Source: Pseudomonas thermotolerans DSM 14292
GTDB taxonomy: Bacteria; Pseudomonadota; Gammaproteobacteria; Pseudomonadales; Pseudomonadaceae
DNA: 64,000 nt
Assembly (NCBI RefSeq): GCF_000364625.1
Contig: NZ_KB822619.1
Span: forward strand, 1-64,000
Reading direction: 5' to 3'
Positions 27,049 through 36,806 of the stretch are shown here, piece by piece. Each line of letters opens with the position of its first letter. Position 1 is the stretch's first letter. A program made the position numbers and the translations under genes. A model generated the notes under the pieces. It was not told the DNA's origin. It was given only the letters and a program-made list of their open reading frames with translations, and did not search any database.

Positions 27049-28554
27049 ATGACCAGCTTGACCCGTGCCGACTGGGAACGCCGCGCCCAGGCCCTGGAGA
27101 TCGAGGGCCGCGCCTACATTCAGGGCGAATACACCGCCGCCGCCTCGGGGGCGACCTTCGAGTGCATAAGCCCGGTGGATGGCCGGCTGCTCGGCCAGGT
27201 GGCCAGCTGCGATGGTGCGGACGCCGACCGTGCGGTGGCCGCGGCGCGGGCCGCTTTCGAGGCTGGGGTGTGGTCGCGCCTGGCGCCGGTCAAACGCAAG
27301 CAGATCATGATCCGCTTCGCCGAGCTGATCGACGCCCACGGCGAGGAATTGGCCCTGCTGGAAACGCTGGACATGGGTAAGCCCATCAGCGACTCGCTGG
27401 GCATCGACGTGCCGGCTGCCTCGCGGGCGATTCGCTGGAGCGGCGAGGCGATCGACAAGATCTACGACGAAGTGGCGGCCACCCCGCACGACGAGCTGGG
27501 CCTGGTGACCCGCGAGCCGGTGGGCGTGGTGGCGGCCATCGTGCCGTGGAACTTCCCGCTGCTGATGAGCTGCTGGAAGCTCGGCCCGGCGCTGGCCACC
27601 GGCAACTCGGTGATCCTCAAGCCCTCGGAGAAGTCTCCGCTGACCGCCATTCGCCTGGCCCAGCTGGCCAGCGAAGCGGGCATTCCCGCCGGGGTATTCA
27701 ACGTGCTGCCCGGTTACGGGCATACCGTGGGCAAGGCTCTGGCCCTGCACATGGACGTCGACACCCTGGTGTTCACCGGCTCGACCCGGGTGGCCAAGCA
27801 ACTGATGGTCTACGCCGGCGAATCGAACATGAAGCGCGTCTGGCTGGAAGCTGGCGGCAAGAGCCCGAACATCTACTTCGAGGACATCATGCAGGCCGAG
27901 CCGGCGTTCATCGAGAAGGCCGCCGAGGGGCTGGTGCTCGGCTTCTTCAACCAGGGCGAGGTGTGCACCGCCGGCTCGCGCCTCTTGGTGGAAAAATCCA
28001 TCAAGGATGAGCTCCTGCCCCTGGTGGTAGAGGCGCTCAAGGCCTGGAAGCCGGGCCACCCGCTGGACCCGGCGACCAACGTCGGAGCCCTGGTGGACAG
28101 CCAGCAACTGAACACCGTGCTCGGCTACATCGAGGCCGGGCATGCCGACGGCGCCCGCCTGCTGCTTGGCGGCAAGCGCACCCTGGAGGAGACCGGCGGG
28201 GTGTACGTGGAGCCGACCCTGTTCGACGGGGTGACCAACGCCATGCGCATCGCCCGCGAGGAGATTTTCGGCCCGGTGCTCTCGGTGATCGAGTTCGAGA
28301 CGGAGGAAGAGGCGATCCGCATCGCCAACGACACCATCTACGGTCTGGCGGCGGCGGTGTGGACTCGCGACCTGTCCCGGGCGCACCGCACGGCGCGGGC
28401 GCTGCGTGCCGGCAGCGTGTGGGTGAACCAGTACGACGGCGGTGACATGACCGCGCCGTTCGGCGGCTTCAAGCAGTCGGGCAACGGCCGCGACAAGTCG
28501 CTGCATGCCTTCGACAAGTACACCGAGATCAAGGCCACCTGGATCAAGCTGTGA
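27049..28554 (+). CDS. pauC: Aldehyde dehydrogenase PauC (gamma-glutamylaminobutyraldehyde type)
   Basis: NAD(P)+-dependent oxidation of aldehydes in the gamma-glutamylation route of putrescine, cadaverine and related amines. The 501-residue enzyme shows VPWNFPLLMSCWKLGPALATGNSVILKPSE, the cofactor motif FTGSTRVAKQ, the general base in LEAGGKSPN and the nucleophile in NQGEVCTAGSRL. Sequence agrees closely with P. aeruginosa PA5312 (PauC/KauB) as I recall it. The internal ATG 27049 is preceded by AATGAGGAA. In P. aeruginosa a transaminase gene lies beside this one; it is absent here. Confidence 0.92.
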   Translation: MTSLTRADWERRAQALEIEGRAYIQGEYTAAASGATFECISPVDGRLLGQVASCDGADADRAVAAARAAFEAGVWSRLAPVKRKQIMIRFAELIDAHGEELALLETLDMGKPISDSLGIDVPAASRAIRWSGEAIDKIYDEVAATPHDELGLVTREPVGVVAAIVPWNFPLLMSCWKLGPALATGNSVILKPSEKSPLTAIRLAQLASEAGIPAGVFNVLPGYGHTVGKALALHMDVDTLVFTGSTRVAKQLMVYAGESNMKRVWLEAGGKSPNIYFEDIMQAEPAFIEKAAEGLVLGFFNQGEVCTAGSRLLVEKSIKDELLPLVVEALKAWKPGHPLDPATNVGALVDSQQLNTVLGYIEAGHADGARLLLGGKRTLEETGGVYVEPTLFDGVTNAMRIAREEIFGPVLSVIEFETEEEAIRIANDTIYGLAAAVWTRDLSRAHRTARALRAGSVWVNQYDGGDMTAPFGGFKQSGNGRDKSLHAFDKYTEIKATWIKL

Positions 28555-28573
28555 TCCTCCGCTAGTCGGCGCG

Positions 28574-28629
28574 GCCACGGCCGGCTGCCGCAGGCGGCGC
28601 GAACGCCGTCTGTGCCTGCCGGCCGTGGC
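28574..28629 (+). other. Large hairpin between pauC and the MFS gene
   Basis: A perfect 12-bp inverted repeat (28574-28585 with 28618-28629), with further GC pairs inside the 32-nt centre. There is no T-tract after it. It could attenuate read-through or stabilise the upstream message. Confidence 0.55.
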
Positions 28630-28657
28630 TGCTCGTCGTTCGGGAGCGAATCTTGCC

Positions 28658-29815
28658 ATGGCCTGGAAAACCTATTTCGCCGTGTGCGCGGCGGTGATCA
28701 GCATCGGCCTGGCCCTCGGGGTGACCATGCCGCTGGTCTCCCTGCGCCTGGAGAGCTGGGGCTATGGCGGCTTCGCCATCGGCGTGATGGCCGCCACCCC
28801 GGCGCTCGGCGTGCTGCTCGGCGCCCTGGTGGCCAGCCGCTGGGCGGCAATCCTCGGCACCACCCGGCTGATGCAGGCATGCCTGCTGTTCAGCGCCGTC
28901 TCGGTGGCGCTGCTCGCCCTGCTGCCGCATTACTGGCTGTGGCTGGCGCTGCGCCTGGTGATCGGAGTGGCCCTGACCGTGGTGTTCATCCTCGGCGAGA
29001 GCTGGATCAACCAGCTGGCCGTCGAGCAGTGGCGCGGCCGCCTGGTCGCCCTCTACGGCACCGGCTACGCGCTTAGCCAACTGGCCGGGCCGCTGCTCCT
29101 GGGCGCGATCGGCAGCGGCACCGACCTGGGCTTCTGGGTCGGCACGGCGCTTTTGGTCGGTGGCTCCCTGGTGCTGCTCGGCCGCACGGGGGCGCCCAGG
29201 ACCGAGGCTCACGGCGGCGCGGGGCGCGGCCTGCTGGCCTTCTGCCGCCAGCTGCCGGCGATCGCCTGGGCGGTGACCCTGTTCGCCGCCTTCGAGGCCA
29301 TGGTGTTGACCCTGCTGCCCGTCTACCTGCTGCGCGAGGGCTTCGCCGAACAGCTGGCGCTGACCATGGTCGGCGTGGTGGTGGTCGGCGACGCGGCCCT
29401 GCAGCTGCCAATCGGCTGGCTGGCCGACCGGCTGTCGCGCTCCGCGCTGTTCCGCGCCTGCGGGCTGGTCCTGCTGGGCTCCAGCCTGGCTCTGCCGCTG
29501 CTGCTCCACGGCCCGCTGGCCTGGCCGCTGCTGGTGCTGTTCGGGGCCAGCGCCGGTGGCCTGTTCACCCTGGCGCTGATCCTCATTGGCGAGCGCTTCC
29601 GCGACGACGCCCTGGTGCGCGCCAATGCCCACGTCGCCCAGCTGTGGGGCACCGGCTGCCTGATCGGCCCGCTGTTCACCGGTGCCGCCAGTCAGTGGCT
29701 GAGCAGCCATGCCCTGCCGCTGCTGATGGCTGCCGGGGCCTTCGGTTTCGTCTGCCTGGCCTGGCGCCGTGACGCCTTCAGCGTGCCGCTGGCCGAGGCG
29801 CGGCCGGGCGGCTGA
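28658..29815 (+). CDS. Major facilitator superfamily transporter (YcaD/CynX-like)
   Basis: A 385-residue inner-membrane protein with about 12 predicted helices. MFS loop features are MPLVSLRLESWGYGGFAIGVMAATPALGVL at the first helices and GWLADRLSRSALFRACG in the loop after helix 8. Substrate unknown. It lies between pauC and the amine-oxidase-like gene, as in P. aeruginosa PA5311, so transport of an amine or its product is plausible. ATG 28658 is used because GGGAG precedes it. Confidence 0.85.
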   Translation: MAWKTYFAVCAAVISIGLALGVTMPLVSLRLESWGYGGFAIGVMAATPALGVLLGALVASRWAAILGTTRLMQACLLFSAVSVALLALLPHYWLWLALRLVIGVALTVVFILGESWINQLAVEQWRGRLVALYGTGYALSQLAGPLLLGAIGSGTDLGFWVGTALLVGGSLVLLGRTGAPRTEAHGGAGRGLLAFCRQLPAIAWAVTLFAAFEAMVLTLLPVYLLREGFAEQLALTMVGVVVVGDAALQLPIGWLADRLSRSALFRACGLVLLGSSLALPLLLHGPLAWPLLVLFGASAGGLFTLALILIGERFRDDALVRANAHVAQLWGTGCLIGPLFTGAASQWLSSHALPLLMAAGAFGFVCLAWRRDAFSVPLAEARPGG

Positions 29816-29839
29816 ACTGCCGGGCTTCGACCCTGCCGC

Positions 29840-31171
29840 TCAGTGCGACAGGGCCAGATCCAGGCGCTCCTTGAGGCGATACCAGAGCATGCCCAGGGCG
29901 AGCAGCGGCGAGCGCAGGTACCTGCCGCCGGGGAAGGTGATGTGCGGCACCTGGGCGAACAGCTCGAAGCCGCGGCTTTCCTGGCCGGCGATGGCCTCGG
30001 CGAGCAGCCGCCCGGCCAGGTGGGTGGCGTTCACCCCGTGGCCGGCGTAGGCCTGGGCGTAGTAGACGTTGGGCTGGTCCTTGAGACGGCCGATCTGTGG
30101 CAGGCGGTTGGCGCCGATGCCGATCATCCCGCCCCACTGGAAGTCGATGCGCACGTCGGCCAGCTGCGGGAACACCGCGAGCATCTTCGGCCGCATGTAG
30201 GCGGCGATGTCTTTGGGGTCGCGCCCGGAGTAGTGGCAGGCGCCGCCGAACAGCAGGCGATGGTCGGCGGACAGGCGGTAGTAGTCGAGGGCCACGCGCT
30301 GGTCGCAGAGCGCCATGTTCTGCGGGATCAGGCTGCGCGCGCGGGCCTCGCCAAGCGGTTCGGTGGCGATCACGTAGCTGCCGGCCGGCAGCACCTTGCC
30401 GCCCAGCTCGGGGTTGAGGTCGTTCAGGTAGGCGTTGCAGGCCAGCACCAGGGTCTTCGCCCGTACCCAGCCCTGGGCCGCGTGCACCCTGACTTCCGGA
30501 CCGTAGTCGATGCGCGTCACCGGCGAGTGCTCGAACAGCCGCACGCCCAGGGACTCGGCCGCGGCGGCCTCGCCGAGGGCCAGGTTGAGCGGGTGCAGGT
30601 GCCCGGAGCCCATGTCGATGAGGCCGCCGCAGTAGCGGTCGGAGCCGACTACCCGGTACATCTCGTCGGGTTTGACCACCAGCAGCTCGTGGCGATAGCC
30701 GAGTGCGCGCAGCTCCTCGCGATCCTCGAGGAAGCCCTCGAAGTGCTTCGGGGTGTTGGCCAGGTCGCAGTAGCCCCAGGTCAGGTCGCAGTCGATGGCG
30801 AAGTGCTCGATGCGCCGGCGGACGATCTCAACCGCCTCCAGGCCGAGCAGCTTGAGCTCGCGCACGCCGTCCGCGCCGATGAGGTTGGCGAACTGGTCGA
30901 GGTCGTGGCCGACACCGCGGATCAGTTGGCCGCCGTTGCGTCCGCTGGCTCCCCAGCCGATCCGCCGGGCTTCCAGGAGGACCACCGAGAAGCCGCGCTC
31001 GGCCAGCTCGATGGCGGTGTTCAGACCGGAGAAGCCGCCGCCGACGATGCACACGTCGGCCAACTGCTCGCCGGCCAGGGGCGGGTAGTCGAGCTGGCGG
31101 TTGGCGGTGGCGGCGTAGTAGGAGGGCGCGTGCTGGTCGCTGTGCACGGGGCGGTGAACGCGGGCGTTCAT
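29840..31171 (-). CDS. FAD-dependent oxidoreductase, gamma-glutamylputrescine oxidase-like (PauB family)
   Basis: A 443-residue DAO/GlyDH-fold protein with the dinucleotide motif VCIVGGGFSGLNTAIELAERGFSVVLLEA (residues about 41-69) and the GWGASGRNGGQ element typical of gamma-glutamylputrescine oxidases (PuuB). Such enzymes oxidise glutamylated polyamines to the aldehyde that PauC then oxidises. Position and sequence fit P. aeruginosa PA5309 (PauB4), though the exact substrate cannot be told. Convergent with the MFS gene. ATG 31171 chosen over a longer frame. Confidence 0.87.
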   Translation of the reverse strand: MNARVHRPVHSDQHAPSYYAATANRQLDYPPLAGEQLADVCIVGGGFSGLNTAIELAERGFSVVLLEARRIGWGASGRNGGQLIRGVGHDLDQFANLIGADGVRELKLLGLEAVEIVRRRIEHFAIDCDLTWGYCDLANTPKHFEGFLEDREELRALGYRHELLVVKPDEMYRVVGSDRYCGGLIDMGSGHLHPLNLALGEAAAAESLGVRLFEHSPVTRIDYGPEVRVHAAQGWVRAKTLVLACNAYLNDLNPELGGKVLPAGSYVIATEPLGEARARSLIPQNMALCDQRVALDYYRLSADHRLLFGGACHYSGRDPKDIAAYMRPKMLAVFPQLADVRIDFQWGGMIGIGANRLPQIGRLKDQPNVYYAQAYAGHGVNATHLAGRLLAEAIAGQESRGFELFAQVPHITFPGGRYLRSPLLALGMLWYRLKERLDLALSH

Positions 31172-31281
31172 GTGCGGAATCCTGCTTGTTGTGTTTTGGA
31201 AATTGAACGGAGCATATGCGGGCCGTCGTCCGGCCACAAGTCACCGGCCGCCGGTCGCCGCGTCCGGCGGCGGTCGCAGGC

Positions 31282-31770
31282 TCAGTCCGGCACCGGCAGG
31301 GCGAGGGTTTCCTTCACCTCTTCCATGACGATGTAGGACTTGGATTCGCGCACGTGGGGCAGCTTGAGGAGGATGTCGCCGAGCAGCTTGCGGTAGCTGG
31401 CCATTTCGCTGATCCGCGCCTTGATCAGGTAGTCGAAGTCGCCGGACACCAGGTGGCACTCCAGCACGTGGGGCAGCTTGAGCACGGCGCGGCGGAATTC
31501 CTCGAAGGTGTCGCCGGACTTGTAGTCTAGGCTGATTTCTACGAAGACCAGCAGGTTGGCCTTCAGGTGGTGCGGGTTGAGGCGCGCTGAATAGCCCATG
31601 ATGATGCCTTCGCGCTCGAGGCGGCGGACCCGCTCGGTGCAGGGGGTGGTGGACAGGCCGACGCGTTCGCCCAGCTCGGTGAAGGACAGGCGTCCGTCCT
31701 GCTGGAGGATGCGGAGGATGTTGCGGTCGATCTTGTCCAGCTCGCGGCGACTCTGGTGCTGGGTACGCAT
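31282..31770 (-). CDS. dadR: Lrp/AsnC-family regulator of the dad operon
   Basis: A 162-residue protein: N-terminal winged helix (LDKIDRNILRILQQDGRLSFTELGERVGLSTTPCTERVRRLEREG) and C-terminal RAM ligand domain (about 70-155). It is divergent from dadA, and the protein in this position in P. aeruginosa (PA5308) activates dadAX in response to alanine. The ATG 31770 begins MRTQHQSRRELDKIDR, the family N-terminus. Confidence 0.92.
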   Translation of the reverse strand: MRTQHQSRRELDKIDRNILRILQQDGRLSFTELGERVGLSTTPCTERVRRLEREGIIMGYSARLNPHHLKANLLVFVEISLDYKSGDTFEEFRRAVLKLPHVLECHLVSGDFDYLIKARISEMASYRKLLGDILLKLPHVRESKSYIVMEEVKETLALPVPD

Positions 31771-31925
31771 GATGGCTGCCACTCCATGAAAGGGATTTTT
31801 AACGGTGAATCTCACCAAATATAGCCGTAACAATAGTGAAAAGCACTGGATTGGGATTCATATACTGCGCGTATCTCATGCCTAGATAACAAACGCCAGC
31901 GTATTATCGCGGCGAGGAGAAGACG
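31771..31925. promoter_or_regulatory. dadR/dadA divergent control region
   Basis: A 155-bp gap, AT-rich from about 31795 to 31900, where Lrp-type dimers would bind to control both genes. It holds repeated short A/T runs and the partial dyad atactgcgcgtat near 31864. No single consensus operator can be assigned by eye. Confidence 0.45.
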
Positions 31926-33224
31926 ATGCGTGTGATGGTTCTCGGCAGCGGTGTGATCGGCACCGCCAGCGCCTACTATCTCGCCCGGGCCGGTTTCGAA
32001 GTGGTCGTGGTCGACCGCCAGCCGGGGCCGGCCCTGGAAACCAGCTTTGCCAACGCCGGCCAGGTGTCGCCCGGTTACGCCTCGCCCTGGGCCGCCCCCG
32101 GCGTGCCGCTGAAGGCCATCAAGTGGCTGCTCCAGGAACATGCGCCGCTGGCCATCCGGCTCACCGCCAGCCTCGACCAGTACCGCTGGATGTGGCAGAT
32201 GCTGCGCAACTGCACCGCGGCCCGTTACGCGGTGAACAAGGAGCGCATGGTGCGCCTCTCCGAGTACAGCCGTGACTGCCTGGACGAGCTGCGCGCCGAG
32301 ACCGGCATCGCCTACGAAGGCCGCCAGCTGGGCACCACCCAGCTGTTCCGTACCCAGCAGCAGCTGGACGCCGCGGCCAAGGACATCGCCGTGCTGGAAG
32401 CCTCTGGGGTGCCCTACGAGGTGCTCGACCGTGACGGCATCGTGCGTGTCGAGCCGGCCCTGGCCAAGGTCGTCCACAAGCTGGCCGGCGCCCTGCGCCT
32501 GCCCAATGACCAGACCGGCGATTGCCAGATGTTCACCACCCGCCTGGCCGAACTGGCTGCCAAGCTGGGCGTCGAGTTCCGCTTCGGGCAGACCATCGAG
32601 CGCCTCGACGTAGCCGGCGACCGCATCAACGGGGTGTGGATCAACGGCAAGCTGGAGACCGCCGACCGCTACGTGCTGGCGCTCGGCAGCTACAGCCCGC
32701 AGCTGCTCAAGCCGCTGGGCCTGAAGCTGCCGGTCTACCCGCTGAAGGGCTACTCGCTGACCGTGCCGATCAGCAACCCGGCGATGGCGCCGACCTCGAC
32801 CATCCTCGACGAGACCTACAAGGTGGCCATCACCCGCTTCGACGACCGCATCCGGGTCGGCGGCATGGCGGAGATCGCCGGCTTCGACCTGAGCCTGAAC
32901 CCGAAGCGCCGGGCGACCCTGGAGATGATCACCCGCGACCTCTACCCGGAAGGCGGCGACGTGTCCCAGGGCACCTTCTGGACCGGTCTGCGCCCGGCCA
33001 CCCCGGACGGCACGCCGATCGTCGGCGCCACGCCGTACCGCAACCTGTTCCTCAACACCGGCCACGGCACCCTTGGCTGGACCATGGCCTGTGGCTCGGG
33101 CCGCTACCTCGCCGACCTGATGGCGAGCCGCCGGCCGCAGATCAGCACCGAGGGCCTGGACATCTTCCGTTACGGCAACTGCAAGGAGGGCTCGGCCCAT
33201 GGCCATCCAGCGCCTGCACACTGA
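31926..33224 (+). CDS. dadA: D-amino acid dehydrogenase small subunit
   Basis: Membrane-associated flavoenzyme that oxidises D-alanine and other D-amino acids to 2-oxo acids and ammonia, feeding electrons to the respiratory chain. The 432-residue protein starts with the FAD motif [31 protein letters not shown] and has the DadA hallmark [19 protein letters not shown] and [15 protein letters not shown]. It overlaps the next gene (RidA-like) by 26 bp, so the two are translationally coupled, with dadX downstream. Confidence 0.98.
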   Translation: MRVMVLGSGVIGTASAYYLARAGFEVVVVDRQPGPALETSFANAGQVSPGYASPWAAPGVPLKAIKWLLQEHAPLAIRLTASLDQYRWMWQMLRNCTAARYAVNKERMVRLSEYSRDCLDELRAETGIAYEGRQLGTTQLFRTQQQLDAAAKDIAVLEASGVPYEVLDRDGIVRVEPALAKVVHKLAGALRLPNDQTGDCQMFTTRLAELAAKLGVEFRFGQTIERLDVAGDRINGVWINGKLETADRYVLALGSYSPQLLKPLGLKLPVYPLKGYSLTVPISNPAMAPTSTILDETYKVAITRFDDRIRVGGMAEIAGFDLSLNPKRRATLEMITRDLYPEGGDVSQGTFWTGLRPATPDGTPIVGATPYRNLFLNTGHGTLGWTMACGSGRYLADLMASRRPQISTEGLDIFRYGNCKEGSAHGHPAPAH

Positions 33225-33552
33225 GACCCGTTACAGCGAGGCGGTGATTCACAACGGCACTGTCTACCTGGCCGGCCAACTGGCCGACGACCTGAGCGGC
33301 GACATCCGCCAGCAGACTCGCGAGACCCTGGCCAGCATCGAGCGCCTGCTGGCCGAGGCCGGCAGCGACAAGTCGCGGATCCTCTCGGCGACCGTCTACC
33401 TCAAGGACATCGCCGCCCACTATGCGGGGCTGAATGCCGAGTGGGACGCCTGGCTGGTGCCGGGTACCGCGCCTGCGCGCACCTGCGTCGAAGCCAAGCT
33501 GTATGCGCCCGAAGTCCTGGTGGAAATCACCGTGGTCGCCGCGCTCAAGTGA
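33199..33552 (+). CDS. RidA-family protein of the dad operon
   Basis: A 117-residue YjgF/RidA protein ([47 protein letters not shown]; the carboxylate-binding arginine is in [11 protein letters not shown]). It is only distantly similar to the ridA near spoT. Sitting between dadA and dadX, it probably hydrolyses imino acids released by DadA, protecting PLP enzymes and speeding 2-oxo acid formation; this is inference from the family. Confidence 0.92.
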   Translation: MAIQRLHTETRYSEAVIHNGTVYLAGQLADDLSGDIRQQTRETLASIERLLAEAGSDKSRILSATVYLKDIAAHYAGLNAEWDAWLVPGTAPARTCVEAKLYAPEVLVEITVVAALK

Positions 33553-33560
33553 CTCCTACC

Positions 33561-33614
33561 AGCCCGGTACTTGCGCCGGGCTGGCCTGCCCTCCGGCCGC
33601 GCTACGCCGCGGCC
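33561..33614 (+). other. Hairpins between the RidA-like gene and dadX
   Basis: AGCCCGG (33561-33567) pairs with CCGGGCT (33576-33582), and a second GC-rich stem around CGGCCGC and GCGGCCG follows at about 33595-33614. No T-tract follows. They may set the relative expression of dadA and dadX. Confidence 0.4.
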
Positions 33615-33648
33615 GCTTCCATCAGAATGACGAAGTAGTGATATAGCC

Positions 33649-34716
33649 ATGCGTCCCGCCCGTGCCCTGATCGATCTGCAAGCCCTGCGTCACAACTACC
33701 GGCTGGCCCGCGAACTCTCCGGCGCCCGCGCCCTGGCAGTGGTCAAGGCGGATGCCTACGGGCACGGCGCGGTGCGCTGCGCCGAGGCGCTGCAGGGCGA
33801 GGCCGACGGCTTTGCGGTGGCCTGCATCGAGGAGGCCCTGCAGCTGCGTGAGGCGGGCATCCAGAAGCCGATCCTGCTCCTCGAGGGCTTCTTCGAGGCT
33901 GGCGAGCTGGAGCTGATCGATCGCCACGACCTGTGGTGCGTGGTGCATTCACCCTGGCAGCTGGCGGCCGTCGAACAGGCCCGCCCGCGCCGGCCGCTGA
34001 CCATCTGGCTGAAGCTCGACTCCGGCATGCACCGGGTCGGCTTCCATCCCGAGCAGTACCAGGCCGCCTACCGCCGCCTGGAAGCCAGCGGCAAGGTGGC
34101 GCGCATCGTGCTGATGACTCACTTCGCCCGCGCCGACGAGCTGGACTGTTCGCGCAGCCGCGAACAGCTGGTGACCTTCCAGCAGGCCGCCCAGGGCCTC
34201 TCCGCCGAGATCAGCCTGCGCAACTCGCCGGCCTTGCTCGGCTGGCCGGAGATCCCCAGCGACTGGGTGCGTCCCGGCATCATGCTCTACGGCGCCACTC
34301 CCTTCGCGCAGCCGCACCCGCTGGCCGAGCGCCTGCGGCCGGTGATGACCCTGGAGTCGAAGATCATCAGCGTCCGCGAACTGCCGGCCGGCGAGCCGGT
34401 GGGCTACGGCGCGCGCTTCGTCAGCGAGCGGCCGACCCGCGTCGGGGTGGTCGCCATGGGCTACGCCGACGGCTATCCGCGCCATGCGCCGACCGGCACC
34501 CCGGTGGCCATCGACGGCCAGCCGAGCCGGATCATCGGCCGGGTGTCCATGGACATGCTCACCGTGGACCTCACCGACCTGCCCCAGGCTGGCCTGGGCA
34601 GCCGCGTCGAGCTGTGGGGCAAGCAGGTGCCGGCCAGCGAGGTAGCGACCTGCGCCGGAACCATCCCCTACCAGATCTTCTGCAACCTGCGCCGGGTGCC
34701 GCTGAGCTACTTCTGA
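33649..34716 (+). CDS. dadX: Catabolic alanine racemase
   Basis: PLP enzyme interconverting L- and D-alanine so that L-alanine can be burned through DadA. The 355-residue protein has the PLP lysine Lys33 in [10 protein letters not shown] and the catalytic tyrosine region EPVGYGARF, with [11 protein letters not shown]. Last gene of dadA-ridA-dadX. Confidence 0.97.
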   Translation: MRPARALIDLQALRHNYRLARELSGARALAVVKADAYGHGAVRCAEALQGEADGFAVACIEEALQLREAGIQKPILLLEGFFEAGELELIDRHDLWCVVHSPWQLAAVEQARPRRPLTIWLKLDSGMHRVGFHPEQYQAAYRRLEASGKVARIVLMTHFARADELDCSRSREQLVTFQQAAQGLSAEISLRNSPALLGWPEIPSDWVRPGIMLYGATPFAQPHPLAERLRPVMTLESKIISVRELPAGEPVGYGARFVSERPTRVGVVAMGYADGYPRHAPTGTPVAIDGQPSRIIGRVSMDMLTVDLTDLPQAGLGSRVELWGKQVPASEVATCAGTIPYQIFCNLRRVPLSYF

Positions 34717-34780
34717 GGCGGCGCCCGCGGGCATCTCCCGAAACAGGGCAAAGCGCTCAGAAAAATGAGCGGAAACCGAT

Positions 34781-34832
34781 AAAACCCCTCTAGAACAAGG
34801 CTTTCGCGAGAAAGTTACTCGTTTGGAGGGGT
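34781..34832 (+). repeat. Nested dyad upstream of pauR
   Basis: The inner stem is CTTTC-GCGA-GAAAG (34801-34814), a GNRA-type tetraloop hairpin. The outer arms ACCCCTC (34784-34790) and GAGGGGT (34826-34832) are placed almost symmetrically around it with spacers of 10 and 11 nt. It lies 98 bp before the pauR start and 68 bp after dadX. It could be a dadX 3' structure or a pauR operator. Confidence 0.45.
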
Positions 34833-34930
34833 GTTTTCGCGACATTGGTCGCCGGCGTGTTGAAAATTCTGAACGCCGTTGCCATGATACTCCGGCACTC
34901 AAGTCCCGTTCCCAGAGGAGGAACCCGCCA

Positions 34931-35479
34931 TTGGACGTCGGCGTTCGACTGCAATCCATCCGCAAGCTGAAAGGCCTTTCCCAGCGTGAGCTCGCCAAGC
35001 GTGCGGGCGTCACCAACAGCACCATTTCGATGATCGAGAAGAACAGCGTCAGCCCCTCCATCAGTTCGCTGAAGAAGGTGCTGAGCGGCATTCCCATGTC
35101 CCTGGTGGAATTCTTCTCCCTCGACCTGGAGCAGGAAAGCCACACCCAGGTGGTCTACCGGGCCGCCGAACTCACCGACATCTGCAGCGGCGCCATCACC
35201 ATGAAGCTGGTCGGCAAGGCGCATCCGAGCCGGGCCATCTCCTTCCTCGACGAGACCTACCCGCCGGGTAGCGACACCGGCGACGAGATGTACAGCCACG
35301 ACGGCGAGGAGGCCGGGATGCTCATCGAGGGCCGCCTGGAGCTGACCGTCGGCAGCGAGGTGTACATCCTCGAGCCGGGCGACAGCTACTACTTCGAAAG
35401 CAGCAAGCCGCACCGCTTCCGCAATCCGTTCGACGTGCCGGCACGGCTGATCAGCGCCACCACGCCGGCAAATTTCTAG
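34931..35479 (+). CDS. pauR: Polyamine-responsive regulator PauR (XRE/cupin)
   Basis: A 182-residue repressor-type regulator with an N-terminal XRE helix-turn-helix (VGVRLQSIRKLKGLSQRELAKRAGVTNSTISMIEK) and a C-terminal cupin ligand domain (DETYPPGSDTGDEMYSHDGEEAGMLIEGRLEL). In P. aeruginosa PauR represses the pau polyamine catabolism genes. I place the start at the TTG at 34931, which gives the expected length and has GAGGAGG 8 nt upstream; ATG choices further upstream give a poorly conserved extension. Confidence 0.92.
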   Translation: MDVGVRLQSIRKLKGLSQRELAKRAGVTNSTISMIEKNSVSPSISSLKKVLSGIPMSLVEFFSLDLEQESHTQVVYRAAELTDICSGAITMKLVGKAHPSRAISFLDETYPPGSDTGDEMYSHDGEEAGMLIEGRLELTVGSEVYILEPGDSYYFESSKPHRFRNPFDVPARLISATTPANF

Positions 35480-35658
35480 GCCGCGGCAAGCCGCACTCCC
35501 CGGAGCAGTACTGAGGCGCCTGTGCACCATCTGCCCGGGGCCCCGGACGGAATTCCTGCGACAATCTGGTTATTCCGGCCAGGCAGGCTTGCCGCTATAC
35601 TGTCGCCCGCTCGCGAAACCGTGGCCGCGGGCGTGACTAGCCACGATGAGGGTGTACC

Positions 35659-36081
35659 GTGAATCCAATTAGCAAAATGCTGGCGGCGCCGGTTGCCGTG
35701 ATGGCCCTGTGGGCAGTGTCTGCTCAGGCCACGACCGATGAGGCCATTGCCGAGCGTCTCAAGCCGGTCGGCGAAGTGTGTATCCAGGGTCAGGAATGCC
35801 AGGGCGTCGGCGCCGTGGCGGCGGCTGCCGGCGGCGGCAACCGTAGCGCCGACGACATCATCGGCAAGCACTGCAACGCCTGCCACGGCGCAGGCCTGCT
35901 GGGCGCGCCGAAGATCGGCGACAGCGCAGCCTGGAAAGGTCGTGCCGACGGCAAGGGCGGTGTAGAGGGGCTGGTGGCCAGCGCCGTCGCCGGTCTCAAC
36001 GCCATGCCGCCGAAAGGCACCTGCGCGGACTGCTCGGACGACGAGCTGCTCGCCGCCATCAAGAAGATGTCCGGTCTCTGA
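35659..36081 (+). CDS. cycB: Cytochrome c5 (CycB type)
   Basis: A 140-residue periplasmic mono-haem cytochrome c: signal peptide (about 1-24, VMALWAVSAQA), haem attachment motif CNACH (HCNACHGAG, about residue 71-75), a distal methionine in LNAMPPKG, and two further cysteines in CADC that form a disulfide in c5-type cytochromes. Electron carrier of the periplasm. The start is GTG at 35659 with GAGGG upstream; an ATG at 35677 is the alternative. A UUCG terminator follows. Confidence 0.92.
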   Translation: MNPISKMLAAPVAVMALWAVSAQATTDEAIAERLKPVGEVCIQGQECQGVGAVAAAAGGGNRSADDIIGKHCNACHGAGLLGAPKIGDSAAWKGRADGKGGVEGLVASAVAGLNAMPPKGTCADCSDDELLAAIKKMSGL

Positions 36082-36097
36082 CCGACGCCTTCCGACG

Positions 36098-36123
36098 AAA
36101 AAACCGCCTTCGGGCGGTTTTTT
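36098..36123. terminator. Bidirectional terminator between cycB and xpt
   Basis: AAAAAACCGCC, loop ttcg, GGCGGTTTTTT: a stem with a stable UUCG tetraloop and A/T tracts on both sides, fitting the ends of both convergent genes. Confidence 0.93.
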
Positions 36124-36171
36124 CATGCCTGGGATCCGCCCTGGGGCCGTAGCGCCTGCGGCCCGCGCGGG

Positions 36172-36756
<585 letters not shown>

Positions 36757-36806
36757 TCAGTGACATTGGGCCCGGCGGCGGCCGGGGGTGGTTCGGGTGG
36801 CCGGGC

